Shown: in pieces, positions 32,414 to 45,400 of the stretch
How positions within the stretch are numbered: the first letter of the stretch is position 1
Layout: every line of letters starts with the position of its first letter
Source of the DNA: Anthoceros angustus
Taxonomy: Eukaryota; Streptophyta; Anthocerotopsida; Anthocerotales; Anthocerotaceae
Assembly (NCBI GenBank): GCA_010909165.1
Contig: MU008230.1
Span: forward strand, 42,849 to 106,848
Length of the DNA: 64,000 nt
Direction of reading: 5' to 3'
The notes under the pieces: model-generated
What the model was told of the DNA's origin: nothing
Seen by the model: only the letters and a program-made list of their open reading frames with translations
Databases searched by the model: none
Position numbers and translations under genes: made by a program

Positions 32414-34350
32414 ACATCAAATTCAAAATCGTCACCACTACCAGTAAGCCGGTGTTTCGAAGAAGGCATAAGCTGAGCCCCATGGAATGGGACATCGTGG
32501 ACAGACGCTGCAAGGAAATTGCAGCAGGTGGACTGATCCGGGAATCGAGCTCGCAATATGCTGCAGCCACGGTCCTGCCATTAAAGAAAGATGAGGATGG
32601 CGAATGGAAAGACAGACGGATGTGTGGAGACTATCGAGCACTGAATGAGGTGACGCCCGTGGAGCGATATCCGATGCCCACATCGAGGAAGAAGATAAGT
32701 GCAAGACAGCCTTCTGGGGTAAGGAGCAATTATGGGAATGGGAGACGATGCCGTTATTGTTGAAGAACGCATCCATCTACTTTCAACGAGTAGCAGACTT
32801 GGAGTTACAAGGGCTACCATTTGTGAGATGTTACATCGATGACATTCTAGTATTCAGCAATAGTTTAGAGGAGCATATTCAACATCTCGAAACGCTGCTA
32901 CAGAGGCTATCTAACTCAGGGCTGAAGGCACATCCAAAGAAATGAAAGTTTGCCTACAAAGAAATCGAATACCTTGGTCATAAGATCGTCCCAGGTGGTG
33001 TACTACCACAGTTGGCAAAGGTGCAAGCTGTTAATCTCATGCCTAGGCCACAGGATGTTGCTGCCCTGAGAGCGTTTCTAGGACTCGTTAACTAGTATCG
33101 TCGCTTCATAAAGAACATGAGCAGCACGCAGTCGCGTATGTTAAAAGGAGTGCAATGGCAGTGGGAGCAGGAACATGAACATGCTTGGCAGGAACTGAAG
33201 GCACAACTATCAGAAAGGCCCATGCTCAGGAGGCCTGACTTTGACAAACCATTTATCCTATACAGTTAGATGCGGCGAATGGTGCTTGCATGATGGATGG
33301 GGAAGGAAGAGAACGAGTAGTTGCGTATGCAAGCAGATCTAATAATTCCGCCGGATCCAACCACTCATCTTATGAGGGAGAGTGTCTAGCCGCTGTGTGG
33401 GCAGTTTTACACTTCAGAATCTATTTGTTTGGCAGAAGTTTCCAGCTCGTCACCAATCACCAGCCATTACACTGGCTGATGACGAACATGAAGTTGAGTG
33501 GCAAGATTGCGAGGTGGGCACTACTACTGTCAGAGTATGATATGCACATAGTGCATCGAGCAAGAAAGGTGCACCACAATGCTGATGGACTTAGCAGAAA
33601 CCCACTGTGCAATGATAGGGATACGACTGGTGCACGACAGGATTTCGGGTATGCTCATCATATGCCAAGTTTGTATATGGCACTTTCGGGACGCGGGCGG
33701 AAGGAGAAGAACTTCGTCGAATGCAGACAATACGTTGAAGGATGGGCGGTATGAGTGCGGATCATGACAATTCAAAGATTGACGAAGACCATGCGTTACA
33801 CATGGAGGGATGGCAAACTGTTCATGATTGATCATGGGGTGAGTAAAGAAGTGCCTCCCGTAGAGGAACGAGAGCAGATAGTGACCAAGGTGCATAGGAC
33901 ACTTGGACATTTCGGCGTGAAACGGACACATCACATGCTAAAGAGTGCATACTTTTGGTCACGAATGTATGCTGATGTTGAACGAGTAGTGGCGAGGTGT
34001 GCTGCTTGTGATGCAGTCAAGGCAAGGTTCAATAGCCAGGACGTGGTGTTACATTCACTTCTCATCAGAGGACTATTCTTCCGATGGTCCGTTGATCTAA
34101 TGCCTGAGCTACCATTGACCAAGCAAGGCAACAAACATTGCATGCTCATGATAGAACATTTCTCAAAATGGGTGGAACTGGCATTTCTTCCAGCTAGAAC
34201 CTCGCAGTACACGGCCCGGGCATTTCTACAGTGTGTTCTGAGTAGGTATGGAAGCTGTGCAGAGGTGTTGACAGATGAAGGGAACGAATTCAGGGGTGAA
34301 TTTCAAGAGTTGTTGGATAGGAGTTTGATAGATCACGGGCTTCGGTGGTG
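32414..34350 (+). pseudogene. Ty3/gypsy pol, half-copy 1 (RT-RNase H-integrase)
   Basis: RT begins with LSPMEWDIVDRRCKEI and CGDYRALNEVTPVERYPMP (about 32452-32690). A deletion removes the following core, and RT resumes with CYIDDILVFSNSLEEHIQH (about 32830) and EYLGHKIVPGG. In-frame stops fall at about 32943 and 33093. RNase H (33290-33600) has VAYASRSN and SSYEGECLAAVWAV. The integrase zinc region and catalytic core (33755-34351) contain HRTLGHFGVKRT, CAACDAVKARF and VDLMPELP. It ends beside the N at 34380. Confidence 0.85.
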
Positions 34351-34380
34351 ATCATGGGCGGGCTGGAAGCGGCGGCGCTN
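34351..34380. other. Junction ending in a single N
   Basis: About 30 bp of sequence unlike either gypsy copy ends in the only ambiguous base of the window (34380). The next base begins the RT core of a second copy. This may be an assembly join. Confidence 0.6.
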
Positions 34381-36305
34381 TGCCTTCCTGGCGTTGGACT
34401 TTCGATCTGGTTTCAATCAAATCGTCATCGAGGAAGAAGACAAATGCAAGACATCATTCTGAGGTAAGGAGCAGTTATGGCAATGGGAGATGATGCCATT
34501 TGGATTGAAGAACGCATCCATTTACTTTCAATGAGTAGCGGACTTGGAGTTACAGGGGCTACCATTTGTGAGGTGTTACATCTATGACATTTTGGTATTC
34601 AGCAATAGTTTGGAGGAGCATATTCAACACCTTGAAAGCGCTTATTGCAGGCTATCTAGCTTTCGGGGAGAATTTGAGAATCCAAAAAGTGGCGTTTGCC
34701 TACAAAGAGATAGAATACCTTGGTCATAAGATCGTCCCAGGTGGCATGCTACCACAGTTGGCAAAGGTGCAAGCTGTTAATCTCATGCCTAGGCCACGGG
34801 ATGTTGCTACTCTGAGAGCGTTTCTAGGACTCGTTAACTACTATCGTCACTTCATAAAGAACATGAGCAGCACCTGCAAAGTGTTGTATGAGTTGTTGAA
34901 AAAGGGGATGCAATGGCAATGGGAGCAGGAACATGAATAGGCATGGCGGCTGAAGCAGTGTTGTGAGAGGCCCATGCTCGGAAGGCTGGTGCGACAAAGC
35001 GTTTGTCCTATACAGTTGGGTCGCGGTAGGAATTAACATTCTTGCAGGTGGATGGGGAAGGAAGAGAATGAGTCATTGCGTATGCAAGCAGATCTAATAA
35101 TTCCGCCAAATCCAACTACTCATCTTATGAGGGAGAGTGTCTAGCGGCCTTGTGGGCAGTTTTACACTTCAGAATCTATTTGTTTGGTAGAAGTTTCTAG
35201 CTCGTGACCGATCATCAGCCATTACACTAGTTGATGACGAACATGAAGCTGAGTGGCAAGCTTGCGAGGTGGGCACTACTACTATCAGAATATGATATGC
35301 ACATAGTGCATCGAGCAGGAAAGGTGCACCACAATGCTGATGGACTTAGCAGAAACCCAATGCGCAATGATAGGGACACGACTGGGGCACGACAAGATTT
35401 TGGATATGCTCACCAAGTGCCAAGTTTGTACATGGCACTCATGGCCACGGAGCAGGAAGGAGAAGGACAGCTCGTCGAAGGCGGACGGGACATATGGAAG
35501 CATGGGCCAGCCATACAGCTATTGAAGGATGGACAGATAGGTAGTATGGATGTTGCAGCAATTCAAAGACTGCAACGAAAGACTATGCATTACACATGGA
35601 GGGATGGCAAGCTGTTTGTGACAGATCATGGGACGAGTAAAGAGGTGCCGCCCATAAACTGAGTAGATATGGAGGCTGTGCAGAGGTGTTGATAGATCAA
35701 GGGAAAAATTCAGGGGTGAGTTTCAAGCATTGTTGGATAGGAGTTTGATAGATCATAGACGCACGTCACGAGACCATCCTTAAGCGGATGGTTTGGCCGA
35801 ACGGCTGGTGCAAACTTTCAAAGATGCTCTTGGCAGTCGCACAGGTCGAGCCCAATTTTAGGATGAGTTCTTTGTATGCCTTGCCTCTGATTCATTGTCA
35901 CAGCGGCGTTGGGCAATTTCAGCCCATATTATATCATGTTTGGCAGGAACGCTATATTGCCAAACATAGTGGCAGACACGTATTCCAGACCAGTGAATTG
36001 GGCACAAAATGTGGATGAATGCTTCTCAGAGCTACGAAACAGAGCCAAACTGTTACAACGTGTAATACCAATGGCAATGGACAACTTGGCTATCGCACAA
36101 CATCGAGATCAATTGAGATATGCATTTACTCAAGGGGGATCGTGGAAGCCAAAGGCCAAGAAATTCGAAGTAGGTGACTTCGTGTATCTTCAGCATCGCC
36201 CTTCTGGCTTTTTGGATGTGAGCACAGGATGATTGATTTTGCGAGTGGTGAATATTGGTGAGCAAGGGGTCGTCGAGTTGAAGGAGGCCACCAATCGATC
36301 TTCCG
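34381..36305 (+). pseudogene. Ty3/gypsy pol, half-copy 2 (RT-RNase H-integrase C terminus)
   Basis: It starts inside the RT core (LDFRSGFNQIVIEEEDKCK). The YIDD box here reads CYIYDILVF, so the first catalytic Asp is replaced. It continues through LGHKIVPGGMLPQLAK, RNase H (about 35030-35350) and HYTWRDGKLFVTDHGTSKEV. The integrase core is mostly deleted at about 35660-35760. The integrase C terminus follows (AERLVQTFKDALGS at about 35790, then NYIMFGRNAILPN and FEVGDFVYLQHRPSG at about 35930-36220). Several in-frame stops are present. Confidence 0.85.
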
Positions 36306-36427
36306 TGTGAACATTGTGGCCAGGTCACAGACCCGGAACTTATGCTTTTATGTGACTAGTGCAACCAAGGGCATCACGTATTTTGCCTTCGGCCCCCACT
36401 GAAGGTGAATGGTTCTGCCATAAGTGC
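36306..36427 (+). pseudogene. PHD finger directly after the gypsy integrase
   Basis: Reading TGT at 36306 gives CEHCGQV, then CD-stop-C followed by NQGHHVFCLRPPL. After a one-frame slip comes EGEWFCHKC. The ligand order is C-x2-C-x11-C-x2-C-x4-H-x2-C...C-x2-C, a canonical C4HC3 PHD finger including the PPL and W-F-C signatures. PHD fingers read histone H3 tails. It is broken by a TAG codon (36357-36359) and the frame slip. Confidence 0.7.
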
Positions 36428-36445
36428 TCAACACAAAAGCTAGGG

Positions 36446-38715
36446 CAGAACCGATCTGGGGGGCCAAGTGGAACACATGCTCGCGATACGGGCATGAAAT
36501 CCGAATTTTCCTAGGGCTGCTGGTTTCATAAAGCCCGTTCTTAGTTCACACAGGCAGTGTGGGGGGAACACAGTGTAGCAAGTGAAGAGGAAGGAGGTGC
36601 CAGCAAAAAGGTGAAAAGTGATTTGTTGATGCATGCTGGAGATTTCAAAGGAAACTAGGTACTTTGTGTTGTTGATTGCACCGCTAGCCGCATGGTGGTG
36701 CATAGGTGTAGACAAATGATCAATAGTGAGTGTGGACCGCGGACTCTCCCCTGGGGTAGGAAATGAGTTAGGTTTTGTTTTTTTCGTAGGCGTGGAGCAG
36801 GAAATAAGGCGGAAAGGAAGAAATAAGTCCGGGGTACTCCGGACTGCACTACGGAGTAGGCAGAAGGACTCCGGAGTAGGCCGAGGGACTCCGGAGCACA
36901 CTCCGGAGGAGCTACGGACTACACTCTGAAGGGGGGAAAGTTCGGACCACACTCTGGAGTACCGGGGTAAGTCCGGACCCCACTCCGGAGCAGGACGGGA
37001 TAAGTACGCCAAGTAAAGTAACTTAGGAGTCGGAGCGTGTTTTAGACAGACGGGGCCACGTGGACGGCACTAAGAGGTGAACGGGCATGTAGCAGACTAG
37101 GACCGTGGGGTTAGCCGTATGGCGGTATTCACCTTCCCGGTACAATGCGGGCCCGTAAAGGCTAAATGTGGCGTAAAGGCGAGTAAGCGGAAGCGTAAGG
37201 CGAGAGTACGCCATGCAGACCTCATGATTAAGGGCAGCGAAGACACCCCGCCCGTGACTACTCGGCGTCAGCGAGTGGAGGGAAGAGCCATTTCTTCGTG
37301 ACCTCGCGACGATTTTCGCAGTCTCTCACGCTCTGTCACCCAGCTCTTTGGCGCTATCTTCGGCGCTTCGAGCACTCGCTGGCTCTGCTTCGTGGGCTGG
37401 GCCTTAAGCAGCGAAGGGGAGGCAGTTATTCACACTGTCATAGCGGTAGACAAGAAGAGCAGCGATGGGACCCAAGAAGGCGGAGGTATGGGAGCCTGCG
37501 CTTGGTGGAGTGCAACATTGTCACTGAGAGATACCAGACTTGGACCGGCTGGAGGCGAAGAAGCTGGTGGAAAAATGGCATGGACATCTTGGCAGCCTTG
37601 ACGTTCGGCGGCATCACGCTCGTCAAGAATACGCCAGGAAGATGCTGGCCGTCGCCAACAAGGAGGTCCGCTCTAAAAGCTTGAGGGAGGACCCTAGGAG
37701 GAGGACCGTGGAGGTCGAGGCGTTTACAACCGGTGGAAAATTGGGGCATAGTCCGGGCCCCTCAGGTAAGGGGAAGGTGGAGGCAGGGAAGCGGCCATGC
37801 TAAGGCCGGGGCATAGCAGTGCATCAATGGGTAGTTGATGTCGGACTGCTTTGGATAGGCAGGTGAGGCGTTGGCTAAGGTCATTGTCCATTGGAACATG
37901 CTCACCAAGGTGGATCACCTTGGTGACAATCTTCTGGTGTTTCTGCACGCCCTGAAGCGAGGAAAAAGGGCCGACTGGGGGCGTAACATCTTCGCCCAGA
38001 TCAGCCAGGAGGCCAGGTTGCTACGGAGTGAGAAGCCGCCTCCGTCAGCGCTGTCACCCTTCCTCATCCATGTATCAAGGCTTTGGAAGCTTCTCGGCAC
38101 CTGCATAACTGACCTGGACCTCCGGAAGGGTCAAGGAGGAAGGAGAAGAAGGGCACGGATGCCTTGGGGCCTTGGTGGCCTGTTTGGCGGGGCCGGTGAA
38201 GAGGAGCCTGTGAGGAGGCGAACGCGCCAGCGTAGGGCCTTGAGGGTAAGTCACCGCAAGCCAAGGAGAGGATAGGAGCGAGGGGCCCCGGAAGGTGGGG
38301 AGGAGGAAATCAACCGGACCCAAGCCGGAAAGGCGGTGGAGGCGAGGATGGGCCCCAGCAGTTTGAGGGGTCAGAGTGATCGAGGGGTCCGAGACTTGAG
38401 AGTCCGGACTGTAGGTCGAACCACGAGGTCCGAACTCAGAGACGAGGCCGGACCCGAGGTCCAGGACTACGAGAATAAGCCCACTTCTCGAGGATCGGAC
38501 CCTCGGGTCGAGAGACCCCGGTCAGGTCCGGACTTAGAGGAAGGAGAGGACACCCCAACTTGCTTAGGGAGGTCCCCAAGCGGTGGCCCTATAGGGAGGG
38601 GACCCACCTCGGGCCGGGAGGAGGATGTGGTGGTTACCGCATTGTCGGACCGCCCGCCGTAGCCCAACTCGGCTGTGGTCTCGAAGGAGGGTCACCTACC
38701 GCTGGATCATCCGAT
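36446..38715 (+). other. Probable gypsy 3' end and unrecognised decayed reading frames
   Basis: A G-rich tract (GGGGGGCCAAG near 36458) followed by TGGAACACATG could be the polypurine tract and 3' LTR start of the gypsy element. ACTCCGGAG words recur at least seven times at 36830-36993. From about 37540 to 38650, plus-strand frames have protein-like composition, including VEKWHGHLGSLDVRRHHARQ (about 37567). A Lys/Arg-rich stretch and a Gly/Asp/Arg-rich tail follow. I recognise no family. A retroelement gag-like ORF is possible. Confidence 0.35.
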
Positions 38716-38935
38716 TGCGCCCGTAACTATCGTAAGGCGGTGTTGTATAAATACGTTTAATTATGCACCGCCGGACTAGAACGGAGATTAGGCACGCTTT
38801 CACTTAGGGTTCTACGAGTAGTTAAGTAGTTACCAATAGCAGTAAGTAGCTTGAGGCTTCAACTTAACTCAAACAGATTTAGAGTTCAGATTATGAATAA
38901 AAAATGCTTTTTCATTCACGCTGCCGATCGCTTTA
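38716..38935 (+). repeat. 5' LTR of copia D
   Basis: This aligns with 50457-50721 over most of its length, with small gaps. The left border is uncertain because the first bases differ from the 3' LTR start TGTTATGCTC. Confidence 0.65.
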
Positions 38936-39449
38936 TGGTATCGATGAAGAGCTCCTTGTCAGATGGTAGCCTTAGCCTCTCGCGCCTCGAGCTATCAAGA
39001 ATCACCAAGCATCATGGCGCCAAGGCCACCATCAGAACCTCGACATCGAATCGAGTCCCCAACATGCCTCGCAGACGCACACCGGCATTGTATGCGCCAC
39101 AATGCCTACCGCCGCGAGCGGCGAGCCGACCCTGTGAAGATTGCGTAGAGAAATTCAGATCCGGAGGGTTTGCTGCTTCACACGGACCCAGCGCGCCTCT
39201 CCGGCGGATCTCCTTACCTGCACGCCACTGCACATCCGAGGTCATACCACTCGCATAAATTACTACTACCAAAGACAAACTCACACAGATCTGGAGCACC
39301 TGCGCGTTCAAATCATCAGGCTGGAATCACAGTTGGAATTTCTCTCAGCAATGGTGCGAGACATGGCCATTGTCGCCAATAGGTAGAACACCGAATCATG
39401 CATGCTCGATCCTCTTAGGGACCACCGCACCAAGAGACGAAGGGCAAGA

Positions 39450-40320
39450 AACATGGCCACCAATGTACCCATCCGTTGTAAATACACGATTATAAGTACA
39501 ACGAAGTTGAATTCCGCGATCACATCGCCTTCACGCAACGACTACGATACCTGGCAAATGCGCATTACGGCACTGCTAGAAGAACATGACCTCATGGGAA
39601 TCATGGAAGGCACCGTCACAAAACCCATCATCGAGATCAAAGAATCACGATCAAATCGCAGCCTGGAGAAAAGGCGACAAGAGAGCCATCAGTATCCTTT
39701 TCTCAGCACTAGACAAGAACATGCTCCAGCATACGCAAGGCCAAAAGACAGCCTACGATATATGGAAGGTGTTCAAGGACATGTTTCAAGCTCAGAGCTC
39801 CATGTCCACAGTAAACGCCACACGGCGCTTTACTTGCCGAGAATGAAGGAGCGATGCTTGAGCAACATGTGCACAACTTTCGAGTCGATGAGCCAAACTC
39901 ACGTCAAGCGGCACCACTCTAAATGAATATCATGTTAACTAGCATTACTAACATCTCTTATGTAATCCTGAAGTATCCCTTGACAGCACAAGATATACCT
40001 TGTCAAGTCTTAGCGCATTGCTCAAGAAGAAGCTACCGATCACAACACATTAGGCTACGACAGGGCCAAACCACGCCCTCTTCGCATCAAGGGGCCGTGG
40101 TTCAAGAAGAGGCGGCTTCAGAAACAACTTCTCACGAAGACCACCTGGACAAGCCCCACACAACAGTTTCGGTCAAGGAAACCGATTCACACCACAGAAA
40201 TCACAAAAGGGAGCCTGCAATTGGTGTAAGATACCCGGCCATTTTGAGCATGAATGCAGGAAGAAGCAGAACGGAGAGCCTAGGCGAGAGACTCCCAGAA
40301 ATAAGTCTCACATGACTACC
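39450..40320 (+). pseudogene. copia D gag with zinc knuckle
   Basis: The UBN2-type gag core is visible as NDYDTWQMRITALLEEHDLM (39538 on). After a frame change come AAWRKGDKRAISILFSALD and AYDIWKVFKDMFQAQSSM (to about 39846). A CCHC knuckle follows near 40213 (CNWCKIPGHFEHEC). Gag forms the capsid and binds RNA. Confidence 0.75.
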
Positions 40321-40379
40321 TCAAGAGCTACACCATCAAACTCTATTCTCGCCATCTGTCTTACCTTGACGGCCGGGGC

Positions 40380-41455
40380 GGATAAAACACGATGGTTCCT
40401 CGACTCAAGCAACACGCATATTTGCAGTGCAAGGACATATTGCACATACCACGATCCTCAGCGGCCAGCGTATTATTAGGGGCAACACTTCTGAGTGAGG
40501 CACGGAGAAGTACTACTCTGACTATCAAATGGAGAGACCCTCACCATCAACGGAGTACTCCACGTTCCCACCATGACTAAAAACCTCCTTTCTGTCAGGA
40601 AACTCGCCACTGAACATGATCTGGTCATCACTTTTCAAGGTAACCACTGCACTATACACCATTCCAAAGACCCAGGTAATGCTGCCTTGGCTCATGGACT
40701 CCCTTACAATGACTTGTATCTCCTAAACATCCAGTCTTCATCATCCCTCCTTGTGGAAGGCACCCCTCATAGCTCCCACAAAGAGTCTCTCTTATGGCAC
40801 TGTAGGGCAGGTCACATGAACCCCCGCTATTTAAACCAGTTTGCCAACCCAGAAATGTACCGAGATCCCATCAAACTTGAGTCAGCCCGGACTTTTGCGA
40901 AATATGCGATTACACAAAACTCAATCAATCTCCATTTCCCCACCGTTCTCCCACCAGAGCCCGTCGCCTTCTTGAGCCCACTCGGATATCTCTGCCCCAT
41001 AGTACCACATCCTTTGGCGGCCGTTCATGCTTCATCACCTTTTAGGCAGATGGGCGGTACTTTCACATTTCATTTCTTCAAACACAAGTTAGAAGCCTTC
41101 TTTGTTTCCGAGTTTTGCTACTGGTGCGAGCATGGCGGCTTCGGTCACCACCACGCATACAGACAGCGGAGAATATGTCGACCATCCTTTTCAAGCTACG
41201 CCAATCCCACGGCATCCAGCGCGAATTCATTCCCTACACCTTCACGGAACCCTTGGCGGAGCGTCTCAACCGATCCATCCTTGAGATCTCCCGCTCCCTT
41301 CTCAAATTGTCAGGCCTCTCTCGAGGCTACTGGGCAGAAGCTGTGTCCACCGCCATTTACCTCCGAAATCGCCTTCCCACTAAGGAGCTCCCCAATACCA
41401 CTCCTTTTGAACGCTGGACGGGCCATAACCCCGCATTTCCCACCTGCAGAAAGAT
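40380..41455 (+). pseudogene. copia D protease and integrase
   Basis: WFLDSSNTHICS near 40391 is the protease active-site region (Asp-Ser, where Asp-Ser-Gly is usual). MTKNLLSVRKLA (40573) and LLWHCRAGHMNPRYLNQF (about 40793) form the pre-integrase domain. Broken integrase-core sequence follows. The integrase C-terminal part ERLNRSILEISRSLLKLSGL and PTKELPNTTPFERWTG lies at about 41260-41430, after which the frame is cut by the nested insertion. Confidence 0.75.
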
Positions 41456-41594
41456 GTGTTTTATTATTGTTTTGAATAATAACATGTTCTTGAAAAGGAA
41501 CTTTTAAAGAAACATCAAGAAATGAATTTTGTGTTGTTTTTCTTTAAAAATCTATACAAATTCTTGCTGCATTAGGTAGCCATTCTAGCGTGCA

Positions 41595-41629
41595 TTCATT
41601 GAATTGCTCCCTTGAGCAATTGCAATGAA
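41595..41629 (+). other. Leader hairpin of copia A
   Basis: TTCATTGAATTGCTC (41595-41609), loop CCTT, then GAGCAATTGCAATGAA (41614-41629): a 15-bp stem with one bulged base. It occupies the same place in the leader as the hairpin of copia remnant B. Confidence 0.75.
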
Positions 41630-42489
41630 CATACACTAAACAATGCCCAATGGGCAAAATTATATATAGAAAAATACAAAAGAAATATAAGATGCACATT
41701 TCGCACTTATAAAACACAAATCCTTGTTGCACATGGCCTTTAGATTTACCAGCGGTCGCAACACCACGCTACTCGAATCATCCTAGGCAAAATAGGTCAA
41801 GAATTGATGGGCACACAATTGCTTCTCGATTACATTCGGCATCCTACAATGGAGCCAACAAAACCAAAATAGACCTATGCAAATTGCTGATCCGAGAGGC
41901 GCATTTAATACTATTGTGGAATTTCTCTATCCTCAAGAGCGAGAATCGTGTTTACTCTTCCTCCAAGAAATCCACTAAATTTGCGGCGTGTACAAAGAGC
42001 TTTTGATGGAAGCAGGCAGCCCGTGGTTTCATCACAACTCAAGGCCACAAACACAGTGTCGGCAATAATTAATCATCGAAGCAAATAAGGATAGTGGACC
42101 GCACACAAATTAATGGACACTTGTCTCTGACAAGCGTTGACTTACAGGATCTGAAGGAGCAAGTTGCACACTTGGACTACAAGTGGTTATCTTGTTGGGC
42201 AGATGCTCAAAAATCCAGTGTTGAAACACCACGCCGTAAATAAGACAAATCGTGAAGCTTTAGCTCACTTAACTCGTGTCCATCTTGCTCCACGTATGCC
42301 TACAATAGGTTCGAGATGAGGAGCTCCAAAATTGCGCTACGAGGAGGATCAGGATCAAAACACCGCGCGAGAATCAACAAGCGTTATGATCGGGGCGGTT
42401 TTGGGGATATATTCAATACGGTGAATTTGAACGAGGTCGAACAACAAGCCATAAATATGGCAAAGCACCTCAACTCCAAACTATGGAGG

Positions 42490-45400
42490 TAATGAATCCT
42501 TCAAGGAGAAGGATCGGTTCAATGGCAATGACTTTGACATATGGCGGTCCGGATGGAGGGCGTCCTCGAAATGAGGGCCTGAAACATGCAACCGGAAAGG
42601 TAGTGAAACCGGCGAGGATCTTGAGAAGAAGAATGGTTAGCTAAGGATAAGCGGAGCCAAGTACCTCATTCGTGGCTCGAAATGTTGAGGCAATGGGTGG
42701 AAACTTCAGCCGAAATCATGAATCTAAAGGAACTCTCGCAGCGAACATGGTCGGTGCAATCACTTTAAGAAATTTCCGAACTTGAGAATGAAGGATGGGG
42801 ACTCGGTGGAGAAGCACGTGAGTACCTTTAGGACCCTAGCCTCCCGGCTTCAAGGTGCCTCTAAAGTTGCCATCAAGGATGATGAGATGGTGATGAGGCT
42901 CCTTCTTCGCTTCGAGTCTTGGTCACACTGTGACCTCCCACTGTGCTCGAGACACAAGCTACATTAGCTAAGAAGCAAGGCATAGAGATGCAGATGTCAT
43001 TCTCACAACTTGTGAGTTCCATCGCAAGAAGAGGCAAGCGGAACTAATCACAAGAAAGCGAGGAAACAACAGCCTGTACACCTCAAATCAAGGGCGAGGC
43101 AAGAAATCCTTCTCCAAAGGAGGTGGTGGAAATCCTTCCAAGGGAGGTAGCTCAGCGGATCCTCATGGGAAGAAGACTAAAAAGCAGCACCTGGCGGTGC
43201 AAGGCACTGGACATTGGGAAAAGAGTGTCGCAAAAGCAAGCTGGAATTCCTAGGAGGGCACCAGTGACGCCAATGTTGTGGTAAAGAAGGCTAAATCAGC
43301 TCTTACGGTTGGGACTAGGGAGTTTGCTAGTCCATTCGCTTCCACTTGCCTTTACAAGCTAATGAAACCAATAGATGAATGGTATTTAGATACGGTGCTC
43401 GCACATACGCTTTGATAGAAATGCTTTCAAAACATATAGGTCTTTTCGGATCGATGTTTACCTTGGGGGACAGTCTCTAGTCTCACACAGTGGTACGCAG
43501 TTGAGTTGCTAGTTCCTCTGAGGATCACACTCATGTTGTTAGAAGTCTACTATGTGCGAAATGACTAGAAACCTTATTTGATCGAGATTGAATGCGATAA
43601 CAACGATCACGTTGTTTTCACTAGGACAGTAGAATCATAGATGCTATTGACCCTAGAAAGGTCCTTGCACATGGGTCTTGGACCACGATCTGTTAGTCTC
43701 CATTTGCACTGGAGTAGTCCCACGACACAAGACGTCTCCTTGCATCGCACAACAAGACAAAGTCTAAGTTGTGGCATGCGCTTGGGTCACCCTCACATGG
43801 CAAAGCTGCAAAAATTGGTGTGGTGACACTGTCAAGATGGACCTATTGGCCCTTTGAGCCATACCTTTATGTGAGGCTTGTGTGTTGTCGAAGAAACACC
43901 AAGTGCCTTCAAGAACAAAGCACCTCATCGTCTTGATGATCTCCTTGAGCTTGTACATCGACCTATGTGGACCCTTATCTCAAGCGTCCATAGGAGGTGG
44001 GCGTTATTTTCTAACGTTCTGAGATGACAAAGCGGTTGTCACCACCTATATCCTGAAGAACAAAAGCGAATGTTTCTCCTACTTCAAGGAATACATCAAA
44101 TTGAGCGTTGGACGAAAAGCTCAATCAAGACCGAGATCGATAATGGGGAATTTACATCTAATGAATTCCAGCGATTACGAAAGATGAAGGCATTGGGCGC
44201 CAACTCACGTCAGTATACACTCCACAGCGAATGGAGTGGCGGGCGCTTGAACCTCACATTGCGGAGATGGTCTCCTCATTGTTACATGATGCTCATTTGC
44301 CACTACCCTCTTGTGAGGCTTTGATGACTTCAACTTTTCTCGAGCAGTTACCCACCACTGCTGAAGGCAAAACTCCTTATGAGGTTTTGAGGAAGCCCTC
44401 TATTCAACACTTGAGGACCTTGGTGTCTCGCATATGCCTTCATCCCTAAGCGAAGCGATAAGGTATCGGATAAGTCACAAGCTGCTTATCTTTGGGGTAT
44501 CTGAGAGGGATTAAAGCTTACAAGCTATATGATGTCCCAATAGAGTCATCTATGCTCGGTGTTACATTTGATGAAACTTGGGCGTCGGTGGGAGCACTCA
44601 TGTTCCCACACGAGATAGTGAGGAAACCTTTGAACTCTCTCACTATGACGGATCATGGCACTCATGCTCATACTCCACTGAGGAACATGCTCCTGCAGGA
44701 GGGGCAATCAGGCGATGTTAGGGAAGAACAACGAACTTGACATTCAACTGCAATGCCCGATCTGGATCACATTCCTCAACCGGTATAGCGATCGATGATG
44801 CAACGGTGATCGATCGGGATGCTCGGAGGAATTAGAGGAAGTTGATGATGTACTTCTGTGAGCGAGCCTACTCGGCGTTACCTACGTGAGCGTCGACCTC
44901 CGACTACTATCATGCACGGACTTGATTACCTCTTCTCATGTGAAGGCTTATGCGCCCGACATTAGATCCCATAGAGCCACGGTCTTATGAGGAAGCTCTC
45001 GGAGCACGATCACAAGGAATGGAGAAAGGCAATCCGATTGAATATGATTCTCTTATCGAGAATGGAACTTGGGAACTAGCAAAGTTGCCCAAGGCGGAAA
45101 GCTGTGTCATGTAAATGGGTCTTTAAATTGAAGGTCAAAGGCGGATGGATCGTTTGATAGATACAAGGCAGATTGGTTGCTAGAGGTTTCACACAAATTC
45201 CGAGGTTTAGATTACCTCGAAACCTTTGCTCCCGTCAAGCTTGCTACTTTTGACCATGTGTGCGATTGCTGTGACAAGGACTACGAGCTGAGGATGTTTG
45301 ATGTGAAGCGGCTTTCTTGCATGGAATCCTTGATACGAGATCTACATGCGACCACAGTTATGAGGTTAACGGCAAGGAGGATTATGCTTGCAAACTAATT

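Noticed and set aside
38851-39258. 135-codon plus-strand frame at the left end of copia D
   Set aside because: It crosses the LTR end and primer-site region. The real gag signal begins downstream near 39450.
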